A DNA stretch of 59,622 bases from Verrucomicrobiota bacterium (lineage in GTDB: Bacteria > Verrucomicrobiota > Verrucomicrobiia > Limisphaerales > SIBE01), in contig JAIPJX010000011.1 of assembly GCA_021733945.1 (NCBI GenBank), positions 1 to 59,622 of the forward strand, in the 5' to 3' direction. Below, one piece after another: positions 1 through 9,562 of the stretch; the stretch's first letter is position 1, and the number at the start of each line of letters is the position of its first letter. The notes beneath the pieces are model-generated. The model saw nothing but the letters and a program-made list of their open reading frames with translations. It searched no databases and was not told the origin of the DNA. A program made the position numbers and the translations under genes.

Positions 1-272
1 CTCCCTGAAATCCGTGGTTAAATCCCCCTTCCCTGCAACCCGGCTCGCCGGGACGGTTCGCGCTACCCAAAAGCGGTAGAGGACTACCGCCGTCCAAGAC
101 GCTTCGCCTTGGTGGGGGGCGTGCACTCAACTTCGTTCGTCATCGACGAAGAATTCTGTCATGCACCCTCTGCGGGCAAGGGCCGGACAAACTTCATCGC
201 ACCGTTGTTTCAATGGGGCGAAGTGATGGTTCACGGCGTTTTGCCCGGCATCTTCAATTGCCTCGGCAACGT
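1..272. repeat. Gene-free end with REP-like hairpin repeat
   Basis: No convincing coding region is seen here. Positions 73-90 form a perfect 7-bp hairpin (GCGGTAG, loop AGGA, CTACCGC). It is flanked by GGCTCGCCGGGACGG (about 43-57) and GTCCAAGACGCTTCGCC. These flanks resemble the interior of the two inverted-repeat elements at 34208 and 55460, which contain GGCTCACCGGGACGG. A second small hairpin (TTCGTC, ATC, GACGAA) lies at 136-150. The stretch is downstream of the minus-strand amidohydrolase gene, so either hairpin could help end its transcript, but no T-tract follows. Kinship to the other repeats is an inference from short matches. Confidence 0.45.
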
Positions 273-3200
273 TCAATGCATGGCCGGCGGTCCACGGAGT
301 TCACCGGGCGCATTGAGTTTCGGACGCGGACGTGCCTGGAATTTCTCGTAATTCCGTTCATGCAGGCTGGTGAGCTCGACAGGTTTTCCGGCAATGAAAC
401 AAGCCAGCGTGCGTGTGCTCGCCTGAGTGGGATCCCCGTTCGTCAGAATCAGATCGGCGGTCTTGCCGGGTTCGATCGAGCCAATGGCCGCGTCCAGTCC
501 CAATATCCGGGCGGCGTCCAGAGTGATCGATTGAATGGCCCGTTCGGTGGAAAGCCCGTGGGCGACCGCCATGCCCGCATGCACCGGAAGTTGCCGGGCG
601 AACTGCACGCCGTCCGTCGCGATGCAGAACAGAACTCCGGCCCGTTCCAGCGCGGCGGCGTTGGCGTAGCCGGAATTCCAGGGTTCGAATTGGTTGTCCG
701 GAACGGCGAACACTTCGGTGAGAATCACCGGGATGTTGCGCGACGCCAGTTGGCTGGCGCATTTCCAGGCCTCACCACCGCCCAGGATCACGGGTTTTAA
801 TTCAAACACCTGGGCGAACCGCAATGCCTCCTGAATCTCCTTAAAAGAGTTGGCACGAAAAAACACGGGTTTGCCGCCGGTGACATACGGCCGCATTGCC
901 TCAAGACCCAGGTCTCGCACCGCAGGGGCTGTGGCATTTCCGGAGGTGACTTCGGCATAATGACGGGCCCGATCGAAATAGGCTTCGATCTCGAGGATTG
1001 TTTTTTCGTGGTCCGTCAGGCGCTTCTCCCGATCGTCGGAAACCAGATTCGCCGGCAGCGAGGGCAGTCTGACCGCCAGTCCGGTTTCCTGGGCCCGCAT
1101 CATTTCGGGCAGGCTCCATCCGGTCATTTGCACCACTCCGGAACGCCCGGAAACCACCCCGCCCTCCGGGATCAGATGAGCCGTGGTGATTCCTTCGCAG
1201 ACGACGACCCCGATGTGTTCGCTGTGCGCATTAAACGCAGAAACAGCCTGCAAATCCGGTTGAAAACGTGCCAGTTCCCTGGCGTCGGCTGTCTGCGGAA
1301 TCCCCGAGATCTCCACCATGCCCAGCTGTGAAGCCGCATTGATCAGACCCGGGAAAAGGTGCAGACCGGACGCATCCACAACGGCGGTATTCCGGGGAAT
1401 ATCCTGCCGTGGTCCGACAGCGCGAATGGTTCCGTTCTCGATCAGGACGAAGCCATCGGGGATTGGATCCGATGCCACCGGGTGAACCGTGGCACCCACG
1501 ATTGCATACCGTCCGGATTTCGACAGGGGGATCTGCAACACGGGACGGGGCGGTGCGGGGATGCTCCGGGTGGCGGGACCCGGCTGCAAGGAGGCGAAAT
1601 CGCTGCCGCATTCGGCGAAATAAATCTCCCCTTCGATCACGGTCATGACCGCGCGCGAGTGGGTGTCAAGCGGGTGGCCGTTGAAAACGGCGAGATCGCC
1701 GTCCTTGCCGGTTTCGATGCTTCCAATACGATCCCCCAGCCCGATCTGAATGGCGGGATTGAGGGTGATCAAACGAATCGCTTCGTCGGCCGTCAACCCG
1801 CCGAAGCGCAGCGTCTTGGCTGCCTCCAGGTTCAGGTGACGGATGACCTCTTCTGAATCCGAGTTGAGGCTGGTGACAATCCCGGCGCGGTGCATCATGG
1901 CGGCGTTGTAGGGAATGGCGTCAAAGGCTTCCTTTTTGTAGGACCACCAGTCGGAGAAGGTGGAGCCCCCCACCCCGTGGTTCAGCATCTCCGGAAGCAC
2001 CCGGTAGCCCTCCAGCACATGTTGGAGAGTGGCCACACGAAATCCGTAATCCTCGGCCACCGTCAGCAGCCGCAGGATTTCGTCGGCGCGATAGCAGTGG
2101 CTGTGCACCCAGAGATCGCCATCGAGAATTTCATCCAGGGCTTCGAGGCGAAGGTCGCGCCGGGGCGGCGCGGCAATTTCGCCGGCCGTGGTTTTCTCAC
2201 GGTAGCGGGTCCATTGCTCCCTGTAGTCCAGGGCATCGTTGAAGGCGCGCCGCATGGTCGCTTCGACTCCCATTCGGGTGTTGGGAAAGCGGGCGGGATT
2301 ACGTTCACGAGTTACATTCTCGCCGAGCGCAAACTTCACGATGCGCGGTCCGGTCCGCACCAGCATTTCACCCGGTGACGAATTGTATTTGAGTTTCAGC
2401 ACGGCGTTTTGTCCGCCAATGGAATTGGCGGAACCGTGCATGGTATGAATCGTTGTAACGCCACCCGCCAATGCCCTATGAATGGCCAACTGGGTGTGAT
2501 CAACCACATCGGATTGGCGGACTTCGCAGGTGATCGACTGCGAGCCTTCGTTGATGCCGCTAACGGCCAGATGCGAATGGGGATCGACGATGCCGGGCAT
2601 GATCCAGTAGCCCTCCAGATCGATCACCGTCGCCCCCGCGGGGACCTCCAGGTCCTGACCAATGGCGCTGATGCGGCCTTTGGTCACGAGCACATCGGTT
2701 TTTTCGAGAATTCCACGGGTCACAGGGATCAGGGTGGCGTTCTGCAACAGAAGGGTTCCGCCGGTGGACACGGGCTGTTTGCGGTCGCTGTCCGATTCGT
2801 AGCCCCAGGTGTTCGGGTTCGCGGGGCGATCCTCCTGGGCTTTCGAATCCCCGCCCTGTGGTTTGTCTTCCGAGCCCCCATCCCCGTCTGTTTTCGGCTT
2901 GGCTTCGGCCACCGCACCCTTGACGGGAAAACGGAACTCGGTGCCGTCGATGAAGACCGAATGCACCTCGCTTCCCGACGTTCCCAGGGGCGCGGTGAGC
3001 AGGGTCAGATTGGCGATGCCGCCGGTGGTGATGGTTCCCAGGTGCGACTCCATGCCGAAGATGCGGGCCGGGTGGATGGTCAGGGCGGCTAGAAGTTGTT
3101 CCGGACTCAAGCCCAGGTCGATGGCCTCCTGGATTCGTTTCCAGAAGAGATCGGGGGATTTGAGGTCACGACCGCTCAGCGCCACCGGCACTCCCGCTTC

Positions 3201-4328
3201 GAGCAGGTGCTGAACATTGGAGACCCGGGCATTCCACTCGCGCAGCCGTTCCTCACGCACAGCCTGAGGTTCAAAGAAGTTGTTTTCCCAGCTCCGATCC
3301 CAGGTGCGGGTCAATGCTTTTGTCTTCTTGTCTGCCGATGTTTTGGATGCATCGGAGGTGAGTTTGGGTTTTTCACCCCAATCCAATCCGGCAATGACCG
3401 GATAGTGCCCGTTGGCAAGCCGAAGGCTCAATTTCCAGGCTTCAGCCCCGCCGAGCAACACCGCGTCCTGTTGGAACTCCTCGGCCAGATCCAGGGCGTG
3501 ATGGATTTGGTCCGGGGTGTTTGCCCAGAACAGAGCTTTCTGACGCCGCGCGATGAGTTGGCCGACCGACTGCATGACCGGATCGTAGGGAATCCGGTCG
3601 ATGGCCGCGGGATGGCGGTTGAACAAGCCCTGGCGTTCCTGAACCCAGCGGGCATCAAGCATGGTCTGCCGGATGAGGGCAACGACCCCCATGGAGGAAG
3701 TCGGATAGGCCCGGGTGTCGGAGCGACCCTGCAGTCCGTTCCGACCGGGGGCGATCCACTGGGTGATGCGATCCCGGAGAATTGCGGAGCGCAGGGGATC
3801 CCCCGAGAGCTGGAGCAGGTCCCCCTGCCCGGCCATGATTCCGGTTTTGGGAGTGATCAAGGCCGAGGTAAAACCCGCTTTCCGGAGCGCCTCCAGTTTG
3901 TCCGAATCCGGGACCCACAGGTCGTCCAAAGTCCGGTGCGGCCAGATTCCGTTTCGATTGGCCAACTGCATGCCGGTACGGGGGCCCTGAGCGACGTCCT
4001 GTTCCGTGCGGGACAATCGCGCCATGTCTTCGGCTCCAGGGGGCGCCTCCTTGAGGCCCACATGGGAGGCGCCGTCGATGAAGCCGGCATAGCCCCAGAG
4101 GCCGGTGCCGTCGATTCGCAGGGCATCCGGAGGAATGGCTGCCGAGGGTCCGATCTGGTCGAAGCGGCCCTGGGACATGACGACCACGCCGGTCACGGCG
4201 GTGGCACCCGGTTTGGGGACGATCGTCAGGTTGGTGATGGCAACCGGAGTTTTGAAGACCGCCGAGAATCCGGCGTCCGAGGTGAGCCATCCGGCCAGGA
4301 GAACAATACAAACGGATTTGAGGTGCAT
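273..4328 (-). CDS. Exported triple-module amidohydrolase-like protein
   Basis: A 1351-residue protein starting with a plausible signal peptide (MHLKSVCIVLLAGWLTSDAG). It has three successive modules of the imidazolonepropionase-like amidohydrolase superfamily (COG1228 type), at roughly residues 30-470, 525-905 and 935-1330. Each begins with the small beta-sandwich part (for example LLLQNATLIPVTRG) and ends in the family's 'G.I..G..ADL...NG' motif. Only the middle module keeps the metal-binding signature: PHSHL near residue 585, a later VHSHC histidine pair and the distal NSDSE aspartate. At the equivalent place module 1 reads DGASHVG and module 3 NAASQLG, so both have lost the HxH ligands. 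Between modules 1 and 2 is a charged linker rich in Lys, Asp, Gly and Gln (about residues 470-520). Family enzymes hydrolyse cyclic amides or dipeptides; the substrate here is unknown. The outer modules may be structural or regulatory. Confidence 0.85.
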   Translation of the reverse strand: MHLKSVCIVLLAGWLTSDAGFSAVFKTPVAITNLTIVPKPGATAVTGVVVMSQGRFDQIGPSAAIPPDALRIDGTGLWGYAGFIDGASHVGLKEAPPGAEDMARLSRTEQDVAQGPRTGMQLANRNGIWPHRTLDDLWVPDSDKLEALRKAGFTSALITPKTGIMAGQGDLLQLSGDPLRSAILRDRITQWIAPGRNGLQGRSDTRAYPTSSMGVVALIRQTMLDARWVQERQGLFNRHPAAIDRIPYDPVMQSVGQLIARRQKALFWANTPDQIHHALDLAEEFQQDAVLLGGAEAWKLSLRLANGHYPVIAGLDWGEKPKLTSDASKTSADKKTKALTRTWDRSWENNFFEPQAVREERLREWNARVSNVQHLLEAGVPVALSGRDLKSPDLFWKRIQEAIDLGLSPEQLLAALTIHPARIFGMESHLGTITTGGIANLTLLTAPLGTSGSEVHSVFIDGTEFRFPVKGAVAEAKPKTDGDGGSEDKPQGGDSKAQEDRPANPNTWGYESDSDRKQPVSTGGTLLLQNATLIPVTRGILEKTDVLVTKGRISAIGQDLEVPAGATVIDLEGYWIMPGIVDPHSHLAVSGINEGSQSITCEVRQSDVVDHTQLAIHRALAGGVTTIHTMHGSANSIGGQNAVLKLKYNSSPGEMLVRTGPRIVKFALGENVTRERNPARFPNTRMGVEATMRRAFNDALDYREQWTRYREKTTAGEIAAPPRRDLRLEALDEILDGDLWVHSHCYRADEILRLLTVAEDYGFRVATLQHVLEGYRVLPEMLNHGVGGSTFSDWWSYKKEAFDAIPYNAAMMHRAGIVTSLNSDSEEVIRHLNLEAAKTLRFGGLTADEAIRLITLNPAIQIGLGDRIGSIETGKDGDLAVFNGHPLDTHSRAVMTVIEGEIYFAECGSDFASLQPGPATRSIPAPPRPVLQIPLSKSGRYAIVGATVHPVASDPIPDGFVLIENGTIRAVGPRQDIPRNTAVVDASGLHLFPGLINAASQLGMVEISGIPQTADARELARFQPDLQAVSAFNAHSEHIGVVVCEGITTAHLIPEGGVVSGRSGVVQMTGWSLPEMMRAQETGLAVRLPSLPANLVSDDREKRLTDHEKTILEIEAYFDRARHYAEVTSGNATAPAVRDLGLEAMRPYVTGGKPVFFRANSFKEIQEALRFAQVFELKPVILGGGEAWKCASQLASRNIPVILTEVFAVPDNQFEPWNSGYANAAALERAGVLFCIATDGVQFARQLPVHAGMAVAHGLSTERAIQSITLDAARILGLDAAIGSIEPGKTADLILTNGDPTQASTRTLACFIAGKPVELTSLHERNYEKFQARPRPKLNAPGELRGPPAMH

Positions 4329-4433
4329 AAAAGAAAATGGCTGGTTTCCGCGACGGTGGTTGGAACGAACCCTGCACGGATTGGCGGGAATGGTCGGGCG
4401 TGCGATTGGTCTGGCACCGGGAGTGCGGCGGGG

Positions 4434-4448
4434 CGGGCCCTGGGCCCG
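4434..4448. terminator. GC-rich palindrome downstream of rpoD (weak)
   Basis: CGGGCCC-T-GGGCCCG forms a compact GC-rich palindrome in the 142-bp gap between the rpoD stop and the start of the amidohydrolase gene. Its place fits a transcription end for rpoD, but no T-run follows on the minus strand, so an intrinsic terminator is not demonstrated. Confidence 0.2.
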
Positions 4449-4470
4449 GGACGGCGCGGCGGATTCGATT

Positions 4471-6363
4471 TCACTCCAGATGATTTACTTCCAGAAAGCC
4501 CTGCAACTGGCGGATCCGGGTCGGATGGCGCATCTTCCGCAGGGCTTTGGCCTCGATCTGACGGATTCGTTCCCGGGTGACCTTAAACTGTTTGCCAACC
4601 TCCTCGAGGGTCCGGGAATATCCGTCCCCGAGTCCGAAACGTAATTCCAGCACCTTGCGCTCGCGCTCTGTGAGGCTGGTGAGCACATCACCCAGCTTGT
4701 CCTTGAGCAGGCTGTAACTGGTGATGTCTGAAGGATTCTCCGCCGCCTTGTCCTCGATGAAATCCCCAAAATTCGTATCATCGCTGTCTCCGATCGGTGA
4801 TTGAAGGGAGATGGGCTGCTGGGCCATCTTGAGGACTGCGCGCACGCGTTCGACGGGGATTTCCATTTCCTCGGCGATCTCCTCGGGGTTCGCTTCCCGC
4901 CCGAAGTCCTGCACAAGCTGTTTCTGCACCCGCATGAGCTTGTTGATGGTTTCGATCATGTGCACCGGGATGCGGATCGTGCGGGCCTGGTCGGCGATCG
5001 ACCGGGTGATGGCCTGTCGAATCCACCACGTGGCGTAGGTCGAAAACTTGTATCCACGCCGATACTCAAATTTCTCAACCGCTTTCATCAATCCCATGTT
5101 TCCTTCCTGGATCAGGTCCAGAAACGAAAGGCCGCGATTGGTGTATTTTTTGGCTATGGAAATCACAAGCCGGAGGTTGGCCTCGACCATCTCCGTTTTT
5201 GCCTCCAGCGCCTTGAGTGTGAAGTCCTGGAGTTCCTTGTAGGACACGAGGTAGTCCGAATGATGCATTCGGACAAACTCCTCCAGCGCCTGGATTTTCC
5301 GTTGTTCGGAGGCAATCACCGCCTGTTGATTGGGGTTCGTGCGCTGGCAATCGTAGTCGAGGATGGTCCGCAGGCTCATCAGGATTTTGTCGTGGATGTT
5401 GTCGGCCACGAGCGCCATTTCCTCGATCACCTTGTGTTTGTAGAAGAACTTACCGAAACTGCGCTGCAGTTTTTCGTCCGCCTTTTTAAAAACCGCCAGG
5501 CTTTTTTCCCGTTTGGCCTTGTTCGACGCTTTTTCCCATTCCGCAAACCGGTCGTCCACGGACTGATCGACCGCCCGGACATCCCGGACCAGCTTTCGAA
5601 GGGTGCGCAGGTGGTTTTCGCGGCTTTCGATCTTTTTATCGAGGATCACCCGGTCAAACCGTTCCTTGGGAGGTTCGGAAATCAGTTTTTCTGCGAGCGC
5701 AATGTGTTCCTTGCCCGCGAATCCAAAACCGTAGATGATTCGTTTGATCTCCGTCTCCGCACTCTCGATGCGTTTGGAGATTTCCACCTCCTGTTCCCGG
5801 GTCAGCAACGGCACCTGCCCCATTTGTTTCAGGTACATCCGAACCGGATCATCGAGGATGTCCAGCTTCGACTTGTCCTCCTCCTCCTCCGAGGGCTGTT
5901 TGACGCGGTCCACCTCGGCTTGATCGACAATTTCGACCTCCAACCCCCGGAGCTTGGTATAGATGTCATCCAGGTCCTCGGGAGTAATCAATCCTTCGGG
6001 AAGCGCATCATTGACGTCCCCATAGGTCAGATACCCCTGCTCCTTGGCCAGACGCAGGAGATCCCGGACGACGCCGGTGTAATCAATCGGGCCCTCTGCC
6101 GCCTCAACGGATTCCCGGGCATTTGTCCGTTTGGAAGGAATTCCGCCGGAAACAGGAAGGTTTTCGATGGCGTGTCCGTTTATCTTCGCCTTTCCGGAGC
6201 CGGCTGATCCTTTCAGGTTCGTCGCCGGGAGCACCGGGGACTTCGAGGGGGGCGGTTTGGAGGGCGGGCGTTTGGAGGTTCGCTGGGAAGTGGATTCCTT
6301 TGCCCGGAGACGTTGCGTTCTCCCTGCAGCCTTCGTTGATCTCTGAACCTTCGCTTTCGGCAT
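4471..6363 (-). CDS. rpoD: RNA polymerase primary sigma factor RpoD
   Basis: A 630-residue sigma-70 that directs core RNA polymerase to housekeeping promoters. Region 1.1 is about residues 94-150 ([20 protein letters not shown]). Region 1.2 is about 168-200 ([20 protein letters not shown]). An insert of about 180 residues precedes region 2, which has [20 protein letters not shown] and the -10-recognition stretch [18 protein letters not shown]. Regions 3 and 4 follow, with the C-terminal helix-turn-helix [20 protein letters not shown] recognising the -35 box. The first 90 residues form a Lys/Ser/Pro/Arg-rich, low-complexity tail not present in E. coli RpoD. The ATG is preceded by AGGGCAGG, a usable ribosome site. 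It is transcribed divergently from the nuo operon. Confidence 0.97.
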   Translation of the reverse strand: MPKAKVQRSTKAAGRTQRLRAKESTSQRTSKRPPSKPPPSKSPVLPATNLKGSAGSGKAKINGHAIENLPVSGGIPSKRTNARESVEAAEGPIDYTGVVRDLLRLAKEQGYLTYGDVNDALPEGLITPEDLDDIYTKLRGLEVEIVDQAEVDRVKQPSEEEEDKSKLDILDDPVRMYLKQMGQVPLLTREQEVEISKRIESAETEIKRIIYGFGFAGKEHIALAEKLISEPPKERFDRVILDKKIESRENHLRTLRKLVRDVRAVDQSVDDRFAEWEKASNKAKREKSLAVFKKADEKLQRSFGKFFYKHKVIEEMALVADNIHDKILMSLRTILDYDCQRTNPNQQAVIASEQRKIQALEEFVRMHHSDYLVSYKELQDFTLKALEAKTEMVEANLRLVISIAKKYTNRGLSFLDLIQEGNMGLMKAVEKFEYRRGYKFSTYATWWIRQAITRSIADQARTIRIPVHMIETINKLMRVQKQLVQDFGREANPEEIAEEMEIPVERVRAVLKMAQQPISLQSPIGDSDDTNFGDFIEDKAAENPSDITSYSLLKDKLGDVLTSLTERERKVLELRFGLGDGYSRTLEEVGKQFKVTRERIRQIEAKALRKMRHPTRIRQLQGFLEVNHLE

Positions 6364-6553
6364 AGTTTTTTCCTGCCCTTACCGTAACCACCCCGGATCT
6401 GACGAGCCGTCATATTGGCGGCGTGTCAACTCTAGTCAAGCAGGGAAAGTACGCTGTAAGAAACATATGTCTTTGATTGGGATGCGGATGGTGCAGTGTC
6501 TGGTTCGAACCGGTTGCCGGGTATCCGGATGAACTGCCCGAAGATTTCCCCCT

Positions 6554-6569
6554 TGTGAAAATATTCACA
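6554..6569. promoter_or_regulatory. Perfect CRP/FNR-family type palindrome upstream of nuoB
   Basis: The sequence TGTGAAAATATTCACA matches the classical CRP half-site pattern TGTGA-N6-TCACA exactly, and symmetry extends one base further each side (TTGTGAA...TTCACAA). It lies about 80 bp upstream of the nuoB ATG, in the divergent rpoD-nuoB region. A weak sigma-70-like pair, TTGCCT (6577-6582) and TTTACT (6599-6604), lies just downstream on the plus strand, which would put the palindrome near -45 to -60 of a nuo transcript, an activating position for CRP/FNR regulators. The match is visible; the identity of the regulator is unknown. Confidence 0.5.
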
Positions 6570-6648
6570 AAATCGCTTGCCTCGGTGTTTGCCTCATGTT
6601 TACTTGGAGCCGTCTCGGGCAGAGGGACGGACGGACGCCCCCATTCCA

Positions 6649-7152
6649 ATGAACACGGAAATCGGATACAACTCCAAGATCGAGGGTGATCTTATTGTCA
6701 CCCGCGCCGACGCGGTTCTCAACTGGTTTCGCAAGAACTCACTCTGGCCCATGCCGATGGGGCTGGCCTGCTGTGGCATTGAGCTCATGGCCACCGGCGC
6801 CAGCCGATACGACATCTCGCGGTTTGGTTCCGAGGTGATGCGGTTCTCTCCCCGCCAGTCTGACCTGATGATCGTTGCTGGTACGGTGACCTACAAAATG
6901 GCCCTCGCCGTTCGGAGAATTTACCAGCAGATGCCCGATCCAAAGTGGGTGATCGCCATGGGTGCCTGTGCTTCCACAGGCGGCATGTACCGCAGTTACG
7001 CGGTTCTCCAGGGAGTTGATAAGATTATTCCCGTGGATGTTTACGTGGCCGGATGCCCTCCACGTCCGGAAGCTCTGTTGGATGCATTGATCAAAATGCA
7101 GGGCATCGTTGCCAAGGAACCGCTCCTTTCCACACAAAAACGAGCTGCTTAA
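6649..7152 (+). CDS. nuoB: NADH-quinone oxidoreductase subunit B (NuoB)
   Basis: A 167-residue peripheral-arm subunit that carries cluster N2, the last [4Fe-4S] centre before quinone in complex I. Ligand cysteines are visible: the tandem pair in [18 protein letters not shown] (Cys41-Cys42), one in [13 protein letters not shown] (about 106) and one in [15 protein letters not shown] (about 136). The ATG at 6649 was chosen over an in-frame TTG 72 bp upstream because family homology begins there ([18 protein letters not shown]); no strong ribosome site is seen. It is the first gene of the nuo run. nuoA, normally directly upstream, is absent and the neighbour is divergent rpoD. Confidence 0.96.
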   Translation: MNTEIGYNSKIEGDLIVTRADAVLNWFRKNSLWPMPMGLACCGIELMATGASRYDISRFGSEVMRFSPRQSDLMIVAGTVTYKMALAVRRIYQQMPDPKWVIAMGACASTGGMYRSYAVLQGVDKIIPVDVYVAGCPPRPEALLDALIKMQGIVAKEPLLSTQKRAA

Positions 7153-7187
7153 CGGTTCGCGATCCAGTTTTAACCGCTCCAATCCCG

Positions 7188-7763
7188 ATGTCGGCATTGA
7201 TCCACGCAACTGAACTTCAGAAAAAATTTGGAGAGCTTGTACAGGGCCCTCTGGAGTTTCTTGGCGAAGTCACCCTGGATGTCACCGACTCAGCCAGGAT
7301 TCACGAGGTCTGCCAGCACGCGAAAACCGAGCGGGGTTTCGATTATCTGATTGATGTTTCCAGTGTCGATCATTTTGGCGAAGAACCCCGGTTTACAGTG
7401 GTCTACGAACTTTACGGACTGAAGCATCAATGCCACCTGCGCCTCCGGACTTCGGTCTCGGAGGAACAAGCCGAACTCCCCACGGTCTCGTCGGTCTGGC
7501 GGACAGCCGAATGGCACGAACGGGAAGTTTACGACATGATGGGCATCCGGTTCTCGGGTCACCCGGACCTGCGTCGCATCCTGATGTGGGAGGGTTATCC
7601 GTACTTTCCGCTTCGGAAAGATTTTCCGCTGGCAGGCAAACCGACGGATCTGACGGACGTCGCGTTTACCGAACGGGCGCCTCTGCAGGGTGGGCCATTT
7701 GTGACCACTCCCGGTGCTCCGGACGCAGTGCATAGGGAACCACGGTCAAAAACAGACGCATGA
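7188..7763 (+). CDS. nuoC: NADH-quinone oxidoreductase subunit C (NuoC)
   Basis: A 191-residue 30-kDa-type subunit of complex I. The diagnostic C-terminal block is present: WHEREVYDMMGIRFSGHPDL followed by RRILMWEGYPYFPLRKDFPL. The ATG at 7188 (MSALIHATELQ) is preferred to an upstream in-frame start that would overlap nuoB and add 45 residues with no family resemblance. The stop overlaps the nuoD start by 4 bp (ATGA), implying translational coupling. NuoC and NuoD are separate here, unlike the fused NuoCD of E. coli. Confidence 0.95.
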   Translation: MSALIHATELQKKFGELVQGPLEFLGEVTLDVTDSARIHEVCQHAKTERGFDYLIDVSSVDHFGEEPRFTVVYELYGLKHQCHLRLRTSVSEEQAELPTVSSVWRTAEWHEREVYDMMGIRFSGHPDLRRILMWEGYPYFPLRKDFPLAGKPTDLTDVAFTERAPLQGGPFVTTPGAPDAVHREPRSKTDA

Positions 7764-9019
7764 GCACCGTTGAGGAAATGGAATTTAAGGACACGGCGAA
7801 GGCGGCGCTCGACGCGGCGTACGCCGGTTCCGACGATCAGGATCTGGATGGGGAGAAGATGGTTCTCAACATGGGTCCATCCCACCCTGCAACCCATGGG
7901 GTGCTGCGACTGCTTCTGGAACTGGATGGTGAAATGATCACCAAGGCGACCCCGGATGTTGGTTTTCTGCACCGCGGCGACGAAAAAATCGCCGAAAACA
8001 TGACTTACACCCAGTTCATCCCTTACACGGACCGACTGGATTACCTCGCGCCATTGGCAAACAACGTGGCCTATGTCCTGGCGGTTGAGAAGCTCATGGG
8101 CATTCAGAACGATCTGCCTCCCCGCTGCCAGTACATCCGGGTGATCTGCTGTGAACTGGCGCGCATTTCGGCGCATTTGCTCGGGCTCGGTGCCTTTGCG
8201 ATGGACGTCGGAGCAATGACGGTCTTTCTATACACGTTCACCGAACGGGAAAAAATTTACAACCTCATCGAATCGCTGACGGGTGCCCGGTTCACCACCA
8301 CCTACACGCGCATTGGCGGTTTGTCCCGGGATCTGCCCGAAGGCTGGACCGGCCAGTTGAGAACGTTCCTGGGCGAGGTGGTGGCCAATTTTGATGAATC
8401 GGAGAAGCTGCTCACCCGGAACCGCATTTTTGTGGATCGGACCCGTGATGTCGGTGTGATTTCACGTGAATTGGCGATCGACAGTGGATTGTCCGGTCCC
8501 AATCTGCGCGGGAGCGGGATCGATCACGATCTCAGAAAAGCGCATCCCTATTTGGTCTACGGAGAGCTTGACTTCGACGTCCCCCTCGGGTCGGTGGGAG
8601 ACAGCTACGATCGCTATCTGGTGCGCATGGAAGAAATGCGACAGAGCGTTCGCATTCTGCACCAGTGCCTCGACAAACTGCCCGGCGGGCCCGTGAGCAT
8701 TCCGGACGGCAAAACGGTGCTGCCCCCGAAGGAGAAGGTTCTGACCCGGATGGAGGAGTTGATTCATCAGTTCATGATTGTAACGCAGGGAGTGGACGTG
8801 CCTCCGGGGGAAATCTATTTCGGTGCCGAAAACCCCAAGGGCGAACTGGGCTTTTTCATTCACAGCAAGGGCGGTGGCACGCCTCACCGGCTCAAGATTC
8901 GAGCCCCTTCCTTCGTGAACCTGAGCGTACTCCCTCACTTGCTGCCGGGACACATGGTCAGTGACACGGTGGCGATTCTCGGATCTCTCGACTTCGTGAT
9001 GGGAGAATGCGATCGATGA
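7760..9019 (+). CDS. nuoD: NADH-quinone oxidoreductase subunit D (NuoD)
   Basis: A 419-residue 49-kDa-type subunit that forms the quinone-binding pocket with NuoB. The N-terminal loop GPSHPATHGVLRLLLELDGE (residues 39-58) carries the histidine that contacts the quinone head group. Family blocks PDVGFLHRGDEKIAENMTY and GDSYDRYLVRMEEMRQS are also present. The C-terminus ends in the typical LGSLDFVMGECDR, where the hydrogenase-related large subunit has lost its Ni ligands. Overlaps nuoC by ATGA and nuoE at the stop. Confidence 0.97.
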   Translation: MSTVEEMEFKDTAKAALDAAYAGSDDQDLDGEKMVLNMGPSHPATHGVLRLLLELDGEMITKATPDVGFLHRGDEKIAENMTYTQFIPYTDRLDYLAPLANNVAYVLAVEKLMGIQNDLPPRCQYIRVICCELARISAHLLGLGAFAMDVGAMTVFLYTFTEREKIYNLIESLTGARFTTTYTRIGGLSRDLPEGWTGQLRTFLGEVVANFDESEKLLTRNRIFVDRTRDVGVISRELAIDSGLSGPNLRGSGIDHDLRKAHPYLVYGELDFDVPLGSVGDSYDRYLVRMEEMRQSVRILHQCLDKLPGGPVSIPDGKTVLPPKEKVLTRMEELIHQFMIVTQGVDVPPGEIYFGAENPKGELGFFIHSKGGGTPHRLKIRAPSFVNLSVLPHLLPGHMVSDTVAILGSLDFVMGECDR

Positions 9020-9510
9020 ATGCAATGGCTTTTTCAGTCCCAAAAAAGATTGAGGCGGAGATCGATGCGTTGATCTCGCATTACCCCGAGAAACGCAGCG
9101 CTTCGCTGATGATCCTGCATGCGCTGCAGGATCACTTTGGATATGTGTCGGGCGAGGCGATGGAATGGACGGCTGCGAAGCTGGAACTGCAACCGATCAA
9201 CATCCTGGAGTTGGTGACGTTTTATCCGATGTTTCGGCAGTCTCCCATTGGTCGGTATCACCTCAAGGTCTGCCGCACGCTCAGCTGCGCCCTCGGGGGG
9301 TCGCATCAACTGCGCCGTGGGCTCTGCAAGAAACTCGGTTTGCCCGAGGACGGACACGGTCCCGCCACCACGGCTGATGGAAAATTCACGGTCGAATTTG
9401 TCGAGTGTCTGGCCAGTTGCGGCACGGCACCGGTGATGATGTGCAACGAGGAAACCCATGAAGCGGTCTCTGCCGAAAAGGCGGAATCCATTTTGGCAAA
9501 ATGCAATTAA
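9016..9510 (+). CDS. nuoE: NADH-quinone oxidoreductase subunit E (NuoE)
   Basis: A 164-residue thioredoxin-like [2Fe-2S] subunit of the NADH dehydrogenase module (cluster N1a). The four ligands are Cys86 and Cys91 (CRTLSC) and Cys131 and Cys135 (CLASC). The N-terminal helical part contains the usual YPEKRSASLMILHALQDHFG. I chose the ATG at 9016 because it overlaps the nuoD stop as ATGA and has GGGAGA nine bases upstream; in-frame ATGs at 9007 and 9025 are alternatives. It is followed by a 258-bp gap holding an oppositely oriented tRNA gene before nuoF. Confidence 0.95.
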   Translation: MNAMAFSVPKKIEAEIDALISHYPEKRSASLMILHALQDHFGYVSGEAMEWTAAKLELQPINILELVTFYPMFRQSPIGRYHLKVCRTLSCALGGSHQLRRGLCKKLGLPEDGHGPATTADGKFTVEFVECLASCGTAPVMMCNEETHEAVSAEKAESILAKCN

Positions 9511-9562
9511 CCAATGCCATGGCCGCTGAACGGCTTCTGACGCGGGAGAGATCCAGGAGGAT

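Noticed and set aside
4801-6207. Plus-strand open frame opposite rpoD
   Set aside because: Antisense of a highly conserved sigma factor; no recognisable domain.
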